From assembly GCF_016598615.1 (NCBI RefSeq), contig NZ_CP066831.1:5580001-5644000 (forward strand): 64,000 bases of DNA, written 5' to 3'. This document shows positions 14,578 through 23,419 of the stretch, piece after piece. The translations under genes and the position numbers were made by a program. A model generated the notes under the pieces. That model made no database searches and was not told where the DNA came from. It was given only the letters and a program-made list of their open reading frames with translations. Origin of the DNA: Streptomyces liliifuscus. Its GTDB lineage: Bacteria > Actinomycetota > Actinomycetes > Streptomycetales > Streptomycetaceae. Within the stretch, counting starts at the first letter, position 1. Each line of letters begins with the position of its first letter.

Positions 14578-17500
14578 TCAGTCGGTGGCGGGTGGGTCTT
14601 CTGCGAGGACGAAGTCGCGCACGGGCGGGGGTAGGGGGCCGCCGGTGACTGACTGCCAGGTCTGTTCGAGGGCGCGGATTCCCAGACAATGGGTCAAGCG
14701 CTTGAGGTGGGCTGGGGCGGGGCCGGTTAGCGGATGTGGGAACTGCTCAAACAGGGCAGCGCATCGGACCATCCACTTGAGAACCTTCTCTGGTTGCTGC
14801 TGCTTCTCGGCCAGAAGACCGAGTTGCCCGTAGGTGCGGGCCATGACGGGCCGGTTGCCGATGTCTTCCTTGATGGTGAGGGCTTGGCGGTACCGGGTTT
14901 CGGCTTCGTCTAGCTGACCGCGGTCCTGGGCGATGACGCCGAGCTGGTGGTAGGTGAGGGCCATGCCGGGTCGGTCGCCGATGTCTTCCTTGATGGTGAG
15001 GGATTGGCGGTACCAGTCTTCGGCCGCGGTCAGCTGACCGCGCTCATGGGTGACGACGCCGAGCTGGTGGTAGGTGCTGGCCATGCCGGGTCGGTCGCCG
15101 AGGTCTTCTGCGATGGTGAGGGCTTGGCGGTACCAGTCTTCGGCCGCGGTCAGCTGACCGCGCTCATGGGCGACGATGCCGAGCTGGTGGTAGCTGCGGG
15201 CCATGCCGGGTCGGTCGCCGAGGTCTTCCTTGATGGTGAGGGATTGGCGGTACCGGGTTTCGGCTTCGTCTAGCTGACCGCGGTCCTGGGCGACGATGCC
15301 GAGCTGGTGGTAGCTGCGGGCCATGCCGGGTCGGTCGCCGAGGTCTTCCTTGATGGTGAGGGATTGGCGGTACCGGGTTTCGGCTTCGTCTAGCTGACCG
15401 CGGTCCTGGGCGACGACGCCGAGCTGGTGGTAGCTGAGGGCCATGCCGGGTCGGTCGCCGAGGTCTTCTGCGATGGTGAGGGATTGGCGGCACCGGGCTT
15501 CGGCCTCGGTCAGCTGGCCTCGTTCCTGGGCGACCCTACCGAGCTGGTGGTAGATGACGGCGAGACGGCTGCGCTGTTTCGAAGTGGCCGGTTGTAACCG
15601 CAGAGCGTGCAGGATGTCCCGGTATGTGCGTTCAGCCTGGTCGAGTTGGCCTGCTCTTACATGTCGATTCGCTTGAGAGCCCGTTAGGAACAGCCACAGT
15701 GCGCCAGCGGAGGAGTTCAGGTCGGGCGCGTTGCCATCGGAGTCCTCCATGGCCACTCGCGCGCGGTTGACCCATGCACGGGCCTCCTCCACGAGTCCTC
15801 GCGCGTCCCAGTACTCGTCCAGCGGCTGGGCAATGCCCTGTGCCTGATCCCACAGGCTGTGGTCGAGTGCGTAACCGAGCAGGCTCCCCATAGTCCGCCG
15901 TTGGAGGTGGATCAACACCATGGCCAACTGGGCGTCCCCACCCTGGACCTGCTGGAGCAGCCAGCCACCGAAGGTGGCGTAGGCGTCGAGGAGCGCGAGC
16001 TCCGCAGCTGTGCGCAGCTCGTGGTGGCCGCCGGGGGCCAGGGCCTGCCAGCTGGAGGTCAGATAGGCCGGCAGGGCCGGATGAATGCGGTACATACCCA
16101 CGCCCAGAGATGTCAGCAGCCCCACCTCCGTCGCCCGCTCCAAAACTTGCGCCCACTCGGAGGCAGTGCGGCCTTGGTACCACTCCGGAACCTCGGGAAG
16201 TGTCGAGAATTGGCCCAACACGTCAGCATCGACAACACCATGAAAGAGGCTGACCACGGTAAGTGCGTGCTGATCCTCGGCCGACAGATGCGTGAATGAA
16301 TACGCGATGCTGGCCGACAACGACGTGGTGCGGCCGCCCCCGTCGGCGTCGGCCAACGGCGTGGTGCCCTGGAGGCCGGCCAGCAGGTCCCGCGGAGCCG
16401 TGCTGTCCAGGCGGGGCAGGATGAGCCGCATGCTGAGCGGGTGTCCGTCCAGCCACTGCATCAGCTCTCCGAACGCCTTCGACTCCCGGCGCTTCTTGGT
16501 GTCCGGGTAGGAGGACAGAAGCTGTTCCGCGTACTCGTTGGCCTCGTCGGATTCCAGGCCACCCACCTTGATCCGCCGTCGCGCGGTGCCGAGCCAAGTC
16601 TCCGGGGTGCGGCTGGTCACGATGATCGCGCTCTTGCCTTTGGCGGCGATTCGGTCCAGGAAGCCGCGCAGTTCCTCGCGCTCGGGTTCGGTCAGGGGTT
16701 GGGTGGCGTGGGTGGGATCGGGGAGGGTGTGGACGGATTCGAAGTTGTCCCAGATCAGGAGCAGTCGACGAGTGACAAGTGTCGTCTCCACGAGGCTTTG
16801 GCGCTTCTCCTGGTCCAAGAGGGCGAACTGGGCGCCGAACAACCCCAATCCGATGCTGTTGATCACCCCGTCCAGGCCAAAGCTCGCCACTCCGGGCTCG
16901 AACGAGTGCCAGATCACCCCGCGCTCATCGTCTAGCGCACCCGTGTCCCGCCACCACCTCCCGAACGCCTTGGCCAGCTCCGTCTTTCCGGTCCCCCCGG
17001 GCCCGTAAAGCACCACAACACGGTCCAGCCGAGCAGCCGTATCCAACGTGTAGAGCAGCGCATCCCGGCCGGTGAACTCGCCCACGGCCGCCAGCGGTGA
17101 CTCGGGGCTCGCCTCATCCCCCGTGTCGGCGTCAGCCGGCTGCTCCCGCATCCGGTCCAACAGCTCGTCCAACGACTCCTGTTGATCGCGACCGGTACGC
17201 AACCCGGCAAAGTGCACGTCAGCCCGCGTATAAACGACCGGCACCACCCAGTCCGCCAGCGGCATCAGCCCCTTCGGAGAGGGGCGCAGGTCATGCCGGT
17301 CCAGTCGCTGGCGCCCCGCCGAAACCGCCGCAGACAGCAGATCCCCCGCGAACAACCGCTCGTAGAACGCCGTCATGAACTCCGCCGCCGCGACCGCGTA
17401 CACGCTGTACGCCATCGCCACCACCGCGCCGGCGCCCTCCTGCAGCAACCGTGTCGCGACGGCCGCTTCGAGTTGGGAGCCCAGCACCGCCGACTGGCAG

Positions 17501-18378
17501 GCGTTGAGCACGACCACCGGCACCTGGGACTTCTTCAATACCTGCGCCACGCGCCCGGCGGGTACCAGGTCGGAGCCGCCCGTTGCCTTCTCGAAAGCCA
17601 GCATTCCCTGCGGACCAGGCCCCTGGAACATGACCGACGGCCACCCACCCCCAGAGGCAGGCGCCTCCCCGAACACCCCATGCCCGTCGAAGTGCACGAT
17701 CTGGAACGGTTCCCCCGCTTCCCGCGCCTCTTCGAGCGTCCTCTCCAGGTGCTCCAGCGTCGGTGGGCGGAGCACCACCAGGTCCACCTGACCGCGCACC
17801 GCCTCCAGGCGGCGCAGCAACGGCCGGGCGATCATCTGGTAGCCAACGTCCGCGGTGCCGGAAGGGCGTGAGATGACCATCAGCACGCGCAGCCGGGAGC
17901 CTCCGACCGTGAACACGTTGCCCAGGGCCGCGGTCGGCAGGCTGCGGGACACCACCACCTGGTCGTCGAGCGCGATCGGTGTCGGCCGCTCCGGGTCGGC
18001 CATCAGCTCCCACGGCAGCCCCAAGTGCTGGGCCGTTCCCGACCGGACGACGATCTCGACCGGGCCACCCCGTGCCCGCGCCCGCGTGTACGCATCCCGC
18101 GCCGGACCGGAACCGAACACCGCCTCGAAGACCTGGGCGCCCCACTTCGGGAACTGGGCCTCCACCCGTGGCCCGCGCTCCCCGTACACGCCGAACGGTG
18201 CCCGTAGGTAGTCCTCCAGGTACCAGCGCAACTCCTCCAGCGCCGGCCCGTCCAGCGGCCAGACCAGCGGGATCGGGTCACCAACCCGATTGGGAAGCGT
18301 CTCGCCGGCCCGCCACGCCGACACGCTCACCCGGCCGTCTTCGTCCACATCCAGCAGAAGCCGCTCCGCCATGCCCAT
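14578..18378 (-). CDS. CHAT protease - NB-ARC-like NTPase - TPR protein
   Basis: A 1266-residue protein. Residues 1-400 are a CHAT (caspase-like) peptidase with catalytic His in HFDGHGVFG (about residue 230) and Cys in VLNACQSAVLG (about residue 293). A STAND NTPase follows, with Walker A GPGGTGKTELAKA near residue 460, Walker B LLLIWDNFE, and a MRLILPRLDS-type winged-helix region. The C-terminal third has at least seven 40-residue tetratricopeptide units (AETRYRQSLTIKEDLGDRPG type). This is the layout of signal-transducing ATPases that sense a ligand through the repeats, oligomerise and activate a protease. Related proteins act in bacterial cell death and phage defence. The start at 18378 may be shifted by two codons (MGM/MAER). 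A small membrane protein gene follows 19 bp downstream. Confidence 0.9.
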   Translation of the reverse strand: MGMAERLLLDVDEDGRVSVSAWRAGETLPNRVGDPIPLVWPLDGPALEELRWYLEDYLRAPFGVYGERGPRVEAQFPKWGAQVFEAVFGSGPARDAYTRARARGGPVEIVVRSGTAQHLGLPWELMADPERPTPIALDDQVVVSRSLPTAALGNVFTVGGSRLRVLMVISRPSGTADVGYQMIARPLLRRLEAVRGQVDLVVLRPPTLEHLERTLEEAREAGEPFQIVHFDGHGVFGEAPASGGGWPSVMFQGPGPQGMLAFEKATGGSDLVPAGRVAQVLKKSQVPVVVLNACQSAVLGSQLEAAVATRLLQEGAGAVVAMAYSVYAVAAAEFMTAFYERLFAGDLLSAAVSAGRQRLDRHDLRPSPKGLMPLADWVVPVVYTRADVHFAGLRTGRDQQESLDELLDRMREQPADADTGDEASPESPLAAVGEFTGRDALLYTLDTAARLDRVVVLYGPGGTGKTELAKAFGRWWRDTGALDDERGVIWHSFEPGVASFGLDGVINSIGLGLFGAQFALLDQEKRQSLVETTLVTRRLLLIWDNFESVHTLPDPTHATQPLTEPEREELRGFLDRIAAKGKSAIIVTSRTPETWLGTARRRIKVGGLESDEANEYAEQLLSSYPDTKKRRESKAFGELMQWLDGHPLSMRLILPRLDSTAPRDLLAGLQGTTPLADADGGGRTTSLSASIAYSFTHLSAEDQHALTVVSLFHGVVDADVLGQFSTLPEVPEWYQGRTASEWAQVLERATEVGLLTSLGVGMYRIHPALPAYLTSSWQALAPGGHHELRTAAELALLDAYATFGGWLLQQVQGGDAQLAMVLIHLQRRTMGSLLGYALDHSLWDQAQGIAQPLDEYWDARGLVEEARAWVNRARVAMEDSDGNAPDLNSSAGALWLFLTGSQANRHVRAGQLDQAERTYRDILHALRLQPATSKQRSRLAVIYHQLGRVAQERGQLTEAEARCRQSLTIAEDLGDRPGMALSYHQLGVVAQDRGQLDEAETRYRQSLTIKEDLGDRPGMARSYHQLGIVAQDRGQLDEAETRYRQSLTIKEDLGDRPGMARSYHQLGIVAHERGQLTAAEDWYRQALTIAEDLGDRPGMASTYHQLGVVTHERGQLTAAEDWYRQSLTIKEDIGDRPGMALTYHQLGVIAQDRGQLDEAETRYRQALTIKEDIGNRPVMARTYGQLGLLAEKQQQPEKVLKWMVRCAALFEQFPHPLTGPAPAHLKRLTHCLGIRALEQTWQSVTGGPLPPPVRDFVLAEDPPATD
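14821..15560 (-). repeat. 120-bp tandem repeats encoding the TPR array
   Basis: Units begin about every 120 bp (near 14821, 14941, 15061, 15181, 15301, 15421 and 15541). The copies at 15181-15300 and 15301-15420 differ at only one of 120 positions. Each unit encodes one 40-residue TPR. The near-identity points to recent duplication or gene conversion. Confidence 0.95.
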
Positions 18379-18696
18379 CGCCCCCGTGACGGCTGCCGTT
18401 CAACGGCCCATCGGTCCTTCGGCCGCTCACATCAGCGACTTTATCCACCACTCTCTGTCATCAAAAGGGCAACGCCCGAAGTGATCGGATCCAGGCGGAA
18501 GACGTACACAACATGCCTTCTGCCGCGTCCAGTTCACCTCGGATTTCCCGTGCGTACTTCTCAACGCTGGTTAAGGAAACCCAAAGGGATCCCACAGGTG
18601 GACCACCGATCGTCGTCACCATGAGCGCAGCCATCGAAGTCACCGAAGCCATCGCATTCGTCGTAGTCGACGGCAGACCCCAGGGAGACCGCTGAC
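18379..18696. other. Divergent intergenic region
   Basis: It separates the CHAT gene (leftward) from the DUF4956 operon (rightward) and must hold both promoters. A possible 24-codon frame ends at 18695 but has no supporting family. No clear operator or hairpin is seen. Confidence 0.5.
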
Positions 18697-19326
18697 ATGG
18701 ACCGGTTGCTTCTCGTGGGCGCCGATCTCGTCGCCATCTCTCTCCTGACCTTCGTGGTCTATTTCCCCCGGCACCACCGCCGGGATCTCGTCGCCGCGTT
18801 TCTCGGTGTCAATGTCGGGGTGCTCGCCGTGGCGATGGTGCTCGGGTCGACGTCGGTCGGGATCGGGATGGGGATGGGGCTCTTCGGGGTTCTGTCGATC
18901 ATCAGGCTGCGGTCGTACGAGATCGCGCAGCACGAGATCGCGTACTACTTCTCGGCGTTGGCGCTCGGTCTGCTGACCGGGCTGTCCGAGTCCCTCGACC
19001 TTCTCCACGCCGGGCTGATGGTGCTCGTCGTGGCCACGCTGTACGCCGGTGACCATCCCCGGCTGTTTCCGCGTCACCGGCAGCGGGAGCTGCGGCTGGA
19101 CTCCGCGTACACCGACGAGGAGGCCCTGCGCGCCCACCTCGAAGTGCTCCTGGGCGGGCGGGTGTTGAACCTCTCGGTCAAGGGGATCGACCTCGTCAAC
19201 GACACGACCCTCGTCGAGGTTCGGTACGTGGTGCCGAACGCGTCCCGGGCGGCAGTCGCCAAGCCCCGGGAGGGCAGCAGCCCCCGTACCGACGATTCCC
19301 CCCGCGGGCGCGGAGTGCGGGCATGA
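18697..19326 (+). CDS. DUF4956 membrane protein
   Basis: A 209-residue integral membrane protein with about four helices (LVAISLLTFVVYFP, GVLAVAMVLGSTSVGIGMGM, SALALGLLTGL, GLMVLVVATLYAG) and the conserved FGVLSIIRLRSYEIAQHEIA loop of DUF4956. A soluble C-terminal domain follows. In bacteria this family is regularly encoded beside a VTC-domain protein; the pair is thought to make or handle polyphosphate at the membrane, by analogy with the yeast VTC complex. The stop overlaps the VTC start (ATGA). Confidence 0.88.
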   Translation: MDRLLLVGADLVAISLLTFVVYFPRHHRRDLVAAFLGVNVGVLAVAMVLGSTSVGIGMGMGLFGVLSIIRLRSYEIAQHEIAYYFSALALGLLTGLSESLDLLHAGLMVLVVATLYAGDHPRLFPRHRQRELRLDSAYTDEEALRAHLEVLLGGRVLNLSVKGIDLVNDTTLVEVRYVVPNASRAAVAKPREGSSPRTDDSPRGRGVRA

Positions 19327-20111
19327 CAGCCACCACCCCCGTCTCACGCGTGGTCGGCGCGCTGCCGCCCATCGGGCTCGACGAACTCGTCGCTCAGGCC
19401 TCTCTGTTGACCCGGCTGGACCGCAAATACATGCTGCCGGTCGCCGATCTGCCCCTCGTGCTCGGCGGCCTCGACGAGGACACGCGCGTCCTGGACGTGG
19501 ACGGTGCGCGGGAGTTCGCGTACCGGTCCGTCTACTTCGACACCCCGGAGATGGACGGGTACCTGGGCGCGGCCCGGCACCGCCGACGGCGGTTCAAGCT
19601 GCGGATCCGTACCTACCTCGACTCCGGGCGGCACTACTTCGAGGTCAAGACGCGCGGCCCGCGCGGCACCACGGTCAAGCAGCGCATCCCGTACGAGGGA
19701 GATGTTCGGAGGCTCGGACCCGGCGCCCGGGCCTACGCCGACACCGTGCTCGCCGAGGCCGGGATCAACTCCGGGCGCCTGCGCTTCGTACTCGCGCTGA
19801 CCACGTACTACCGGCGTACGACCCTCTTCCTCCCGGCCACCGGGAGCCGGCTGACCGTCGACACCGATCTGACCTGGGCGCTTCCCGACGGGACCGCGTT
19901 GCGTACCCCGGACCGGGCCATCGTCGAGACGAAGGCGGGCCGGGCGGGCTCCGGTGCCGACCGGCTGCTCTGGTCGCTGAAGCATCGGCCCTGTCCCGTG
20001 TCGAAGTACGGCACCGGGCTCGCCGCCCTGCGCCCCGACCTGCCCTCCAACCGCTGGCTGCCCGTACTGCGGCGCCACTTTCCGACCGCGCTCGACGGGA
20101 GCCCCGCATGA
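19323..20111 (+). CDS. VTC-domain protein (polyphosphate polymerase-like)
   Basis: A 262-residue protein of the triphosphate-tunnel family. Landmarks are LTRLDRKYMLP, YRSVYFDTPEMDGYLGA, RRRRFKLRIRTYLDSG, YFEVKTRG, VKQRIPYEG and AIVETKAGRAG; the basic and acidic residues in these strands line the tunnel that binds nucleotide and growing polyphosphate chain in VTC4. It lies between DUF4956 and a secreted lipoprotein with ATGA overlaps on both sides, so the three are one translationally coupled operon. Polymerase activity is assumed from the family. Confidence 0.88.
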   Translation: MTATTPVSRVVGALPPIGLDELVAQASLLTRLDRKYMLPVADLPLVLGGLDEDTRVLDVDGAREFAYRSVYFDTPEMDGYLGAARHRRRRFKLRIRTYLDSGRHYFEVKTRGPRGTTVKQRIPYEGDVRRLGPGARAYADTVLAEAGINSGRLRFVLALTTYYRRTTLFLPATGSRLTVDTDLTWALPDGTALRTPDRAIVETKAGRAGSGADRLLWSLKHRPCPVSKYGTGLAALRPDLPSNRWLPVLRRHFPTALDGSPA

Positions 20112-21979
20112 ACACGTACCTGAGCAGGTCCTCGCGGACGGCACGACGGTTTCGTACGAAGGCGGCCGGCGCCCTCGCCTCGCTGGTGCTCGGCACGGCC
20201 GCGCTGGCCGGGTGTTCCTCCGGGAGCGACTCCGATTCCGACTCCGGTTCCTCGTCCGCCGGTTCGGGTGCCAGTGGGTCGGCAGCCGCCGTGGACGGGG
20301 GCCAGGACGCCGCCGCCGTGCTCGCCGACAACAAGAAGTCGCACGCCGAGGACTCCGACGCCGAGTGGGCGGAGTCGGACGCCGTCACGGTCCGGCTCGA
20401 CGGCGACTCGGCCTCCGTCGACGGGGACGGGGTGACCGTCAAGGAGTCCACCGTGACCATCACCGCCGGCGGTATCTACCGCGTCAGCGGCACCCTCTCC
20501 GACGGGCAGATCGTCGTCAACGCCCCCGACCAGGACGTGAAGTTGGTGCTCGACGGGGCGGAGATCTCCCACTCCTCCGGTGCGGCGATCGACGTCACCG
20601 AGGCGGACGAGGCCGTCGTGATCCTCGCCGACGGCAGCGAGAACACCCTGGGTGACGCCGATTCGTACGCCGATGATGTCGAAGCCAATGCCGCGCTGCA
20701 CAGCGCCGCCGATCTGACGGTCACGGGCGACGGGAAGCTCACCGTGCGGGGCAACGGCAACGACGGGATCGCGAGCACGGACGGTCTGGTGATCGCCTCC
20801 GGCACGATCGTGGTCGACGCCGTCGACGACGGTATCCGCGGCAAGGACTACCTGATCGTCGAGGACGGTTCGGTGACCGTCACGGCCGGTGGCGACGGGC
20901 TCAAGGCCGACAACTCCGAGGACGAGGACTCCGGTTACGTCGCTGTCGGCGGCGGCACGGTGAAGGTGACCGCCGAGGGGGACGGGGTCGACGCCGCCGG
21001 CGACCTGGTGGTCACCGGTGGCAGCCTGACCGTCGAGAGCGGCGGCGGCAGCGGTACGCAGCCCTCGGACGACGCGTCCACGAAGGGGTTGAAGGCGGGC
21101 GTGATCAACGTCCTGGAGGGCGGCACCGTCGCTGTGAACGCCTCCGACGACGCCGTCCACAGCGACGGCGCGGTCCACGTCAACGGCGCGAAGGTGACCG
21201 CCGCGAGCGGCGACGACGGGGTGCACGCGGAGGGCGATCTGACCGTCGACAAGGGGACGTTGAAGGTCACGTCCGCCGTCGAGGGCGTCGAGGGCGCCGA
21301 CATCTCCGTGAACGGCGGCACGGTGGACATCCGTTCCAGCGACGACGGGATCAACGCGGCCGGTGGTACGAGTTCCTCCGGAGGGGGCGGTGGCGGCTTC
21401 GGCGGAGGCCCGGGTGGTGGAGGTGGCGGAGGCGGTGGTGAGGGCGTCGGTGACTACAAGCTCACCGTCAGCGGCGGCACCCTGGTCGTCGACTCCGAGG
21501 GCGACGGGCTCGACTCCAACGGCACCGCCGAGATCACCGGCGGCACGGTCGTCGTCAACGGCCCCCAGCAGGGTGGCAACGGCGCCCTCGACGTCAACGG
21601 CGACTTCGGCATCAGCGGCGGAGTCCTGCTGGCGGCCGGCAGCGCGGGCATGGCCGTCGCCCCGTCCACCGACTCCGAACAGGGCTGGCTCTCCGCCACC
21701 CTCGACTCGTCGGTCCCGGCCGGCACGACCCTCCACGTCGTCGACTCCGACGGCAAGGTGGTCGCCACGTACGTCACCTCGAAGTCGATCCAGAACGTCG
21801 TGTACTCGTCCTCCGCGGTGAAGAGCGGCGAGGAGTACGAGATCCACTCGGGCGGCACGAAGTCGGGTGCCGGTACCGGAGGTCTGGCGTCCTCGGGCAC
21901 CCTCGGCTCGGCCGAGCGGATCGCCACGGTGACGGCGGGCGAGGCCCCGGAGGGAGGCTTCGGGGGCGGGCGGCGATAG
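20108..21979 (+). CDS. Carbohydrate-binding lipoprotein (Cthe_2159-like beta-helix)
   Basis: A 623-residue surface lipoprotein: basic N-terminus, hydrophobic stretch, then the lipobox LAGC at about residue 37 followed by a Ser/Asp linker. The body is a right-handed beta-helix of repeated DDGI/GDGL turns (GNGNDGIASTDG, VDDGIRGKDY, GGDGLKADN, DDGINAAGG), as in Cthe_2159, which binds polygalacturonic acid and calcium. A glycine-rich spacer of about 25 residues lies near 425. Its place in the DUF4956-VTC operon is a recurring one (often with CotH). The link between polyphosphate and cell-surface polysaccharide binding is not understood. Confidence 0.82.
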   Translation: MNTYLSRSSRTARRFRTKAAGALASLVLGTAALAGCSSGSDSDSDSGSSSAGSGASGSAAAVDGGQDAAAVLADNKKSHAEDSDAEWAESDAVTVRLDGDSASVDGDGVTVKESTVTITAGGIYRVSGTLSDGQIVVNAPDQDVKLVLDGAEISHSSGAAIDVTEADEAVVILADGSENTLGDADSYADDVEANAALHSAADLTVTGDGKLTVRGNGNDGIASTDGLVIASGTIVVDAVDDGIRGKDYLIVEDGSVTVTAGGDGLKADNSEDEDSGYVAVGGGTVKVTAEGDGVDAAGDLVVTGGSLTVESGGGSGTQPSDDASTKGLKAGVINVLEGGTVAVNASDDAVHSDGAVHVNGAKVTAASGDDGVHAEGDLTVDKGTLKVTSAVEGVEGADISVNGGTVDIRSSDDGINAAGGTSSSGGGGGGFGGGPGGGGGGGGGEGVGDYKLTVSGGTLVVDSEGDGLDSNGTAEITGGTVVVNGPQQGGNGALDVNGDFGISGGVLLAAGSAGMAVAPSTDSEQGWLSATLDSSVPAGTTLHVVDSDGKVVATYVTSKSIQNVVYSSSAVKSGEEYEIHSGGTKSGAGTGGLASSGTLGSAERIATVTAGEAPEGGFGGGRR

Positions 21980-22026
21980 ACGAGCTGTCGCACTCCGTAG
22001 CCCCCGGGGCCAGACTGGAAGGAGGC

Positions 22027-22076
22027 GGAGATTCCCGAGACGCCGAGAATCCCCTGAGCGGAGATTCCCGAGACGC
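22027..22076. repeat. Short direct repeat GGAGATTCCCGAGACGC
   Basis: Two copies at 22027-22043 and 22060-22076, with partial further copies (CCGAGAATCCCC, CCCGAGACCC), in the leader of the cupin gene. It could be a regulator site or slippage product. Confidence 0.7.
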
Positions 22077-22116
22077 GGATCCCGAGACCCCGCAGCGGAC
22101 CGGCCATGGAGGAATC

Positions 22117-22482
22117 ATGACGGCAACCACGCGGAACGACACTCCCGTCGCGATCGAAGGCAACGGTGTGGAACTGCGCATGCAGGAAGTGGGCGGCGGC
22201 ATGAGCGTCGCCTTCGCGACCCTCCCCGAGGGGACGGACATGGCGCCGGCGGTGAAGGGCCTGCCCGACGACCAGTGCCAGTGCCCCCACTGGGGATACC
22301 TCCTCAAGGGGCGGCTCAGGATGCGGACCAAGGCCGGGAGCGAGGTCTACGAGGCGGGGCAGGCCTTCTACTGGGCGCCCGGCCACGTACCGGAGGCCCT
22401 TGAGGACTGCGAGTACGTCGACTTCTCGCCGACGAAGGAGTTCAACGAGGTCATCGACCATGTGAAGGCGCAGATGAGCTAG
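22117..22482 (+). CDS. Cupin-domain protein
   Basis: A 121-residue single-cupin protein. ATG 22117 follows GGAGGAATC. The barrel motifs are CPHWGYLLKGRLRMRT and YEAGQAFYWAPGHVPEALED; the usual metal-binding His positions are partly kept (His in CPHWG and in GHVPE). The substrate is unknown. It appears to be a single gene facing the convergent HycA-like gene. Confidence 0.82.
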   Translation: MTATTRNDTPVAIEGNGVELRMQEVGGGMSVAFATLPEGTDMAPAVKGLPDDQCQCPHWGYLLKGRLRMRTKAGSEVYEAGQAFYWAPGHVPEALEDCEYVDFSPTKEFNEVIDHVKAQMS

Positions 22483-22521
22483 GGACCGGGTCAGGTCCGG
22501 GGCCACGGCCTGTCAGGCGGA

Positions 22522-22998
22522 TCAGGTCTCGTACAGGCCGTCCCAAGGTGGGCCGAAGCCCAGCCGGTCCGGGTAGAGCTCCGCCCAGGGCTCCCCTTCG
22601 TCCTCGCCGGTGAGCATGCCGAACAGCACGCCGTCGACGGTGAGCCGGAAGGGACGGATCGCGATGTCCGTGTAGCGGCGCCGGGGGAGGCTTCTGAGGA
22701 GTTTGGCCAGGTGGGCCTGGGCCCGGGCGAGGACCGAGTCCTGGCCGTGCGGGGCGCGCTGCTGCTCGGCCCACGTGCCGGCACACCAGATGTCCGAGTC
22801 CCGGTAACGGCCCTCGGCGTCGAAGGTGTGGAGCACCGCGTAGAGACGTTTGTGCTCTTCCCAGCCGTCGTCGGGCCGGTACCCCTCGGGGAACGCGTAC
22901 GTGATCGACCCCAGGAACTGCCCCTCCGCGTAGTGACCGATGGCCTCGGTGCGGTGGCGCGGCTCGTAGGCGATCGGGATGACCTCGGGGACTGCCAT
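22522..22998 (-). CDS. Conserved hypothetical protein (HycA-like annotation in Streptomyces)
   Basis: A 158-residue soluble protein (AVPEVIPIAYEPRHRTEAIG, LYAVLHTFDAEGRYRDSDIW, YTDIAIRPFRLTVDGVLFGM, WAELYPDRLGFGPPWDGLY). Similar streptomycete proteins are often labelled formate hydrogenlyase regulatory protein HycA, but no hydrogenase genes are nearby, so the label should not be taken as function. The start MAVPEV at 22998 fits the conserved part; ATG at 23028 is a possible upstream start. Neither has a clear ribosome binding site. Confidence 0.7.
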   Translation of the reverse strand: MAVPEVIPIAYEPRHRTEAIGHYAEGQFLGSITYAFPEGYRPDDGWEEHKRLYAVLHTFDAEGRYRDSDIWCAGTWAEQQRAPHGQDSVLARAQAHLAKLLRSLPRRRYTDIAIRPFRLTVDGVLFGMLTGEDEGEPWAELYPDRLGFGPPWDGLYET

Positions 22999-23419
22999 GG
23001 CGAAACCATACGGATGAATCGTGGACATGCCACAGGCGGGGCCACCGTAACAGTCCTCGGACTCCGGGCGGATGCAAGGTGTGTTCGAGACGTTCGCCTT
23101 GTTCGACTCGTTTCCGACGGTTGCCCCTCGCAATCGCGCCGAGGCAGATCGGCGGCTTCACGGCAACACAACTGCCGGCGACTCGACCCGGGAGACCGTC
23201 GGTACGCGACCCCGTCCGCCTTGATGTGGCTTGCCGAGCACCCGGTTTCCGATTCGCTTTCGCGCAGGAACCCATTGGAGTTTCGCGTGTCGGCTGATGT
23301 GTTGATCGTACGGAGAAGTCCTTCAGTCGTTGCGTCTGCGACCCGATGTTTGCAGGGGAAGCTCGAACTCGCTTCCGGTGCTCTCGCACACCTGTACATT
23401 CGGATCAAAGGAGCAGTGT
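22999..23419. other. Divergent intergenic region
   Basis: It lies upstream of the HycA-like gene (leftward) and the secreted protein (rightward). No gene with good codon use is seen. AAAGGAG at 23406-23412 is the ribosome site for the ATG at 23420. Confidence 0.5.

Noticed and set aside
14821..15560. Regular 120-bp repeats as a CRISPR array
   Set aside because: There are no unique spacers; the repeats are contiguous coding units for TPR motifs.
18621..18695. 24-codon peptide directly before the DUF4956 gene
   Set aside because: It has an acceptable frame, but no conservation can be judged and no separate ribosome site is seen; likely chance.
22522..22998. Function as formate hydrogenlyase regulator
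   Set aside because: The HycA label is carried over from databases. No hydrogenase or formate genes are in the window.
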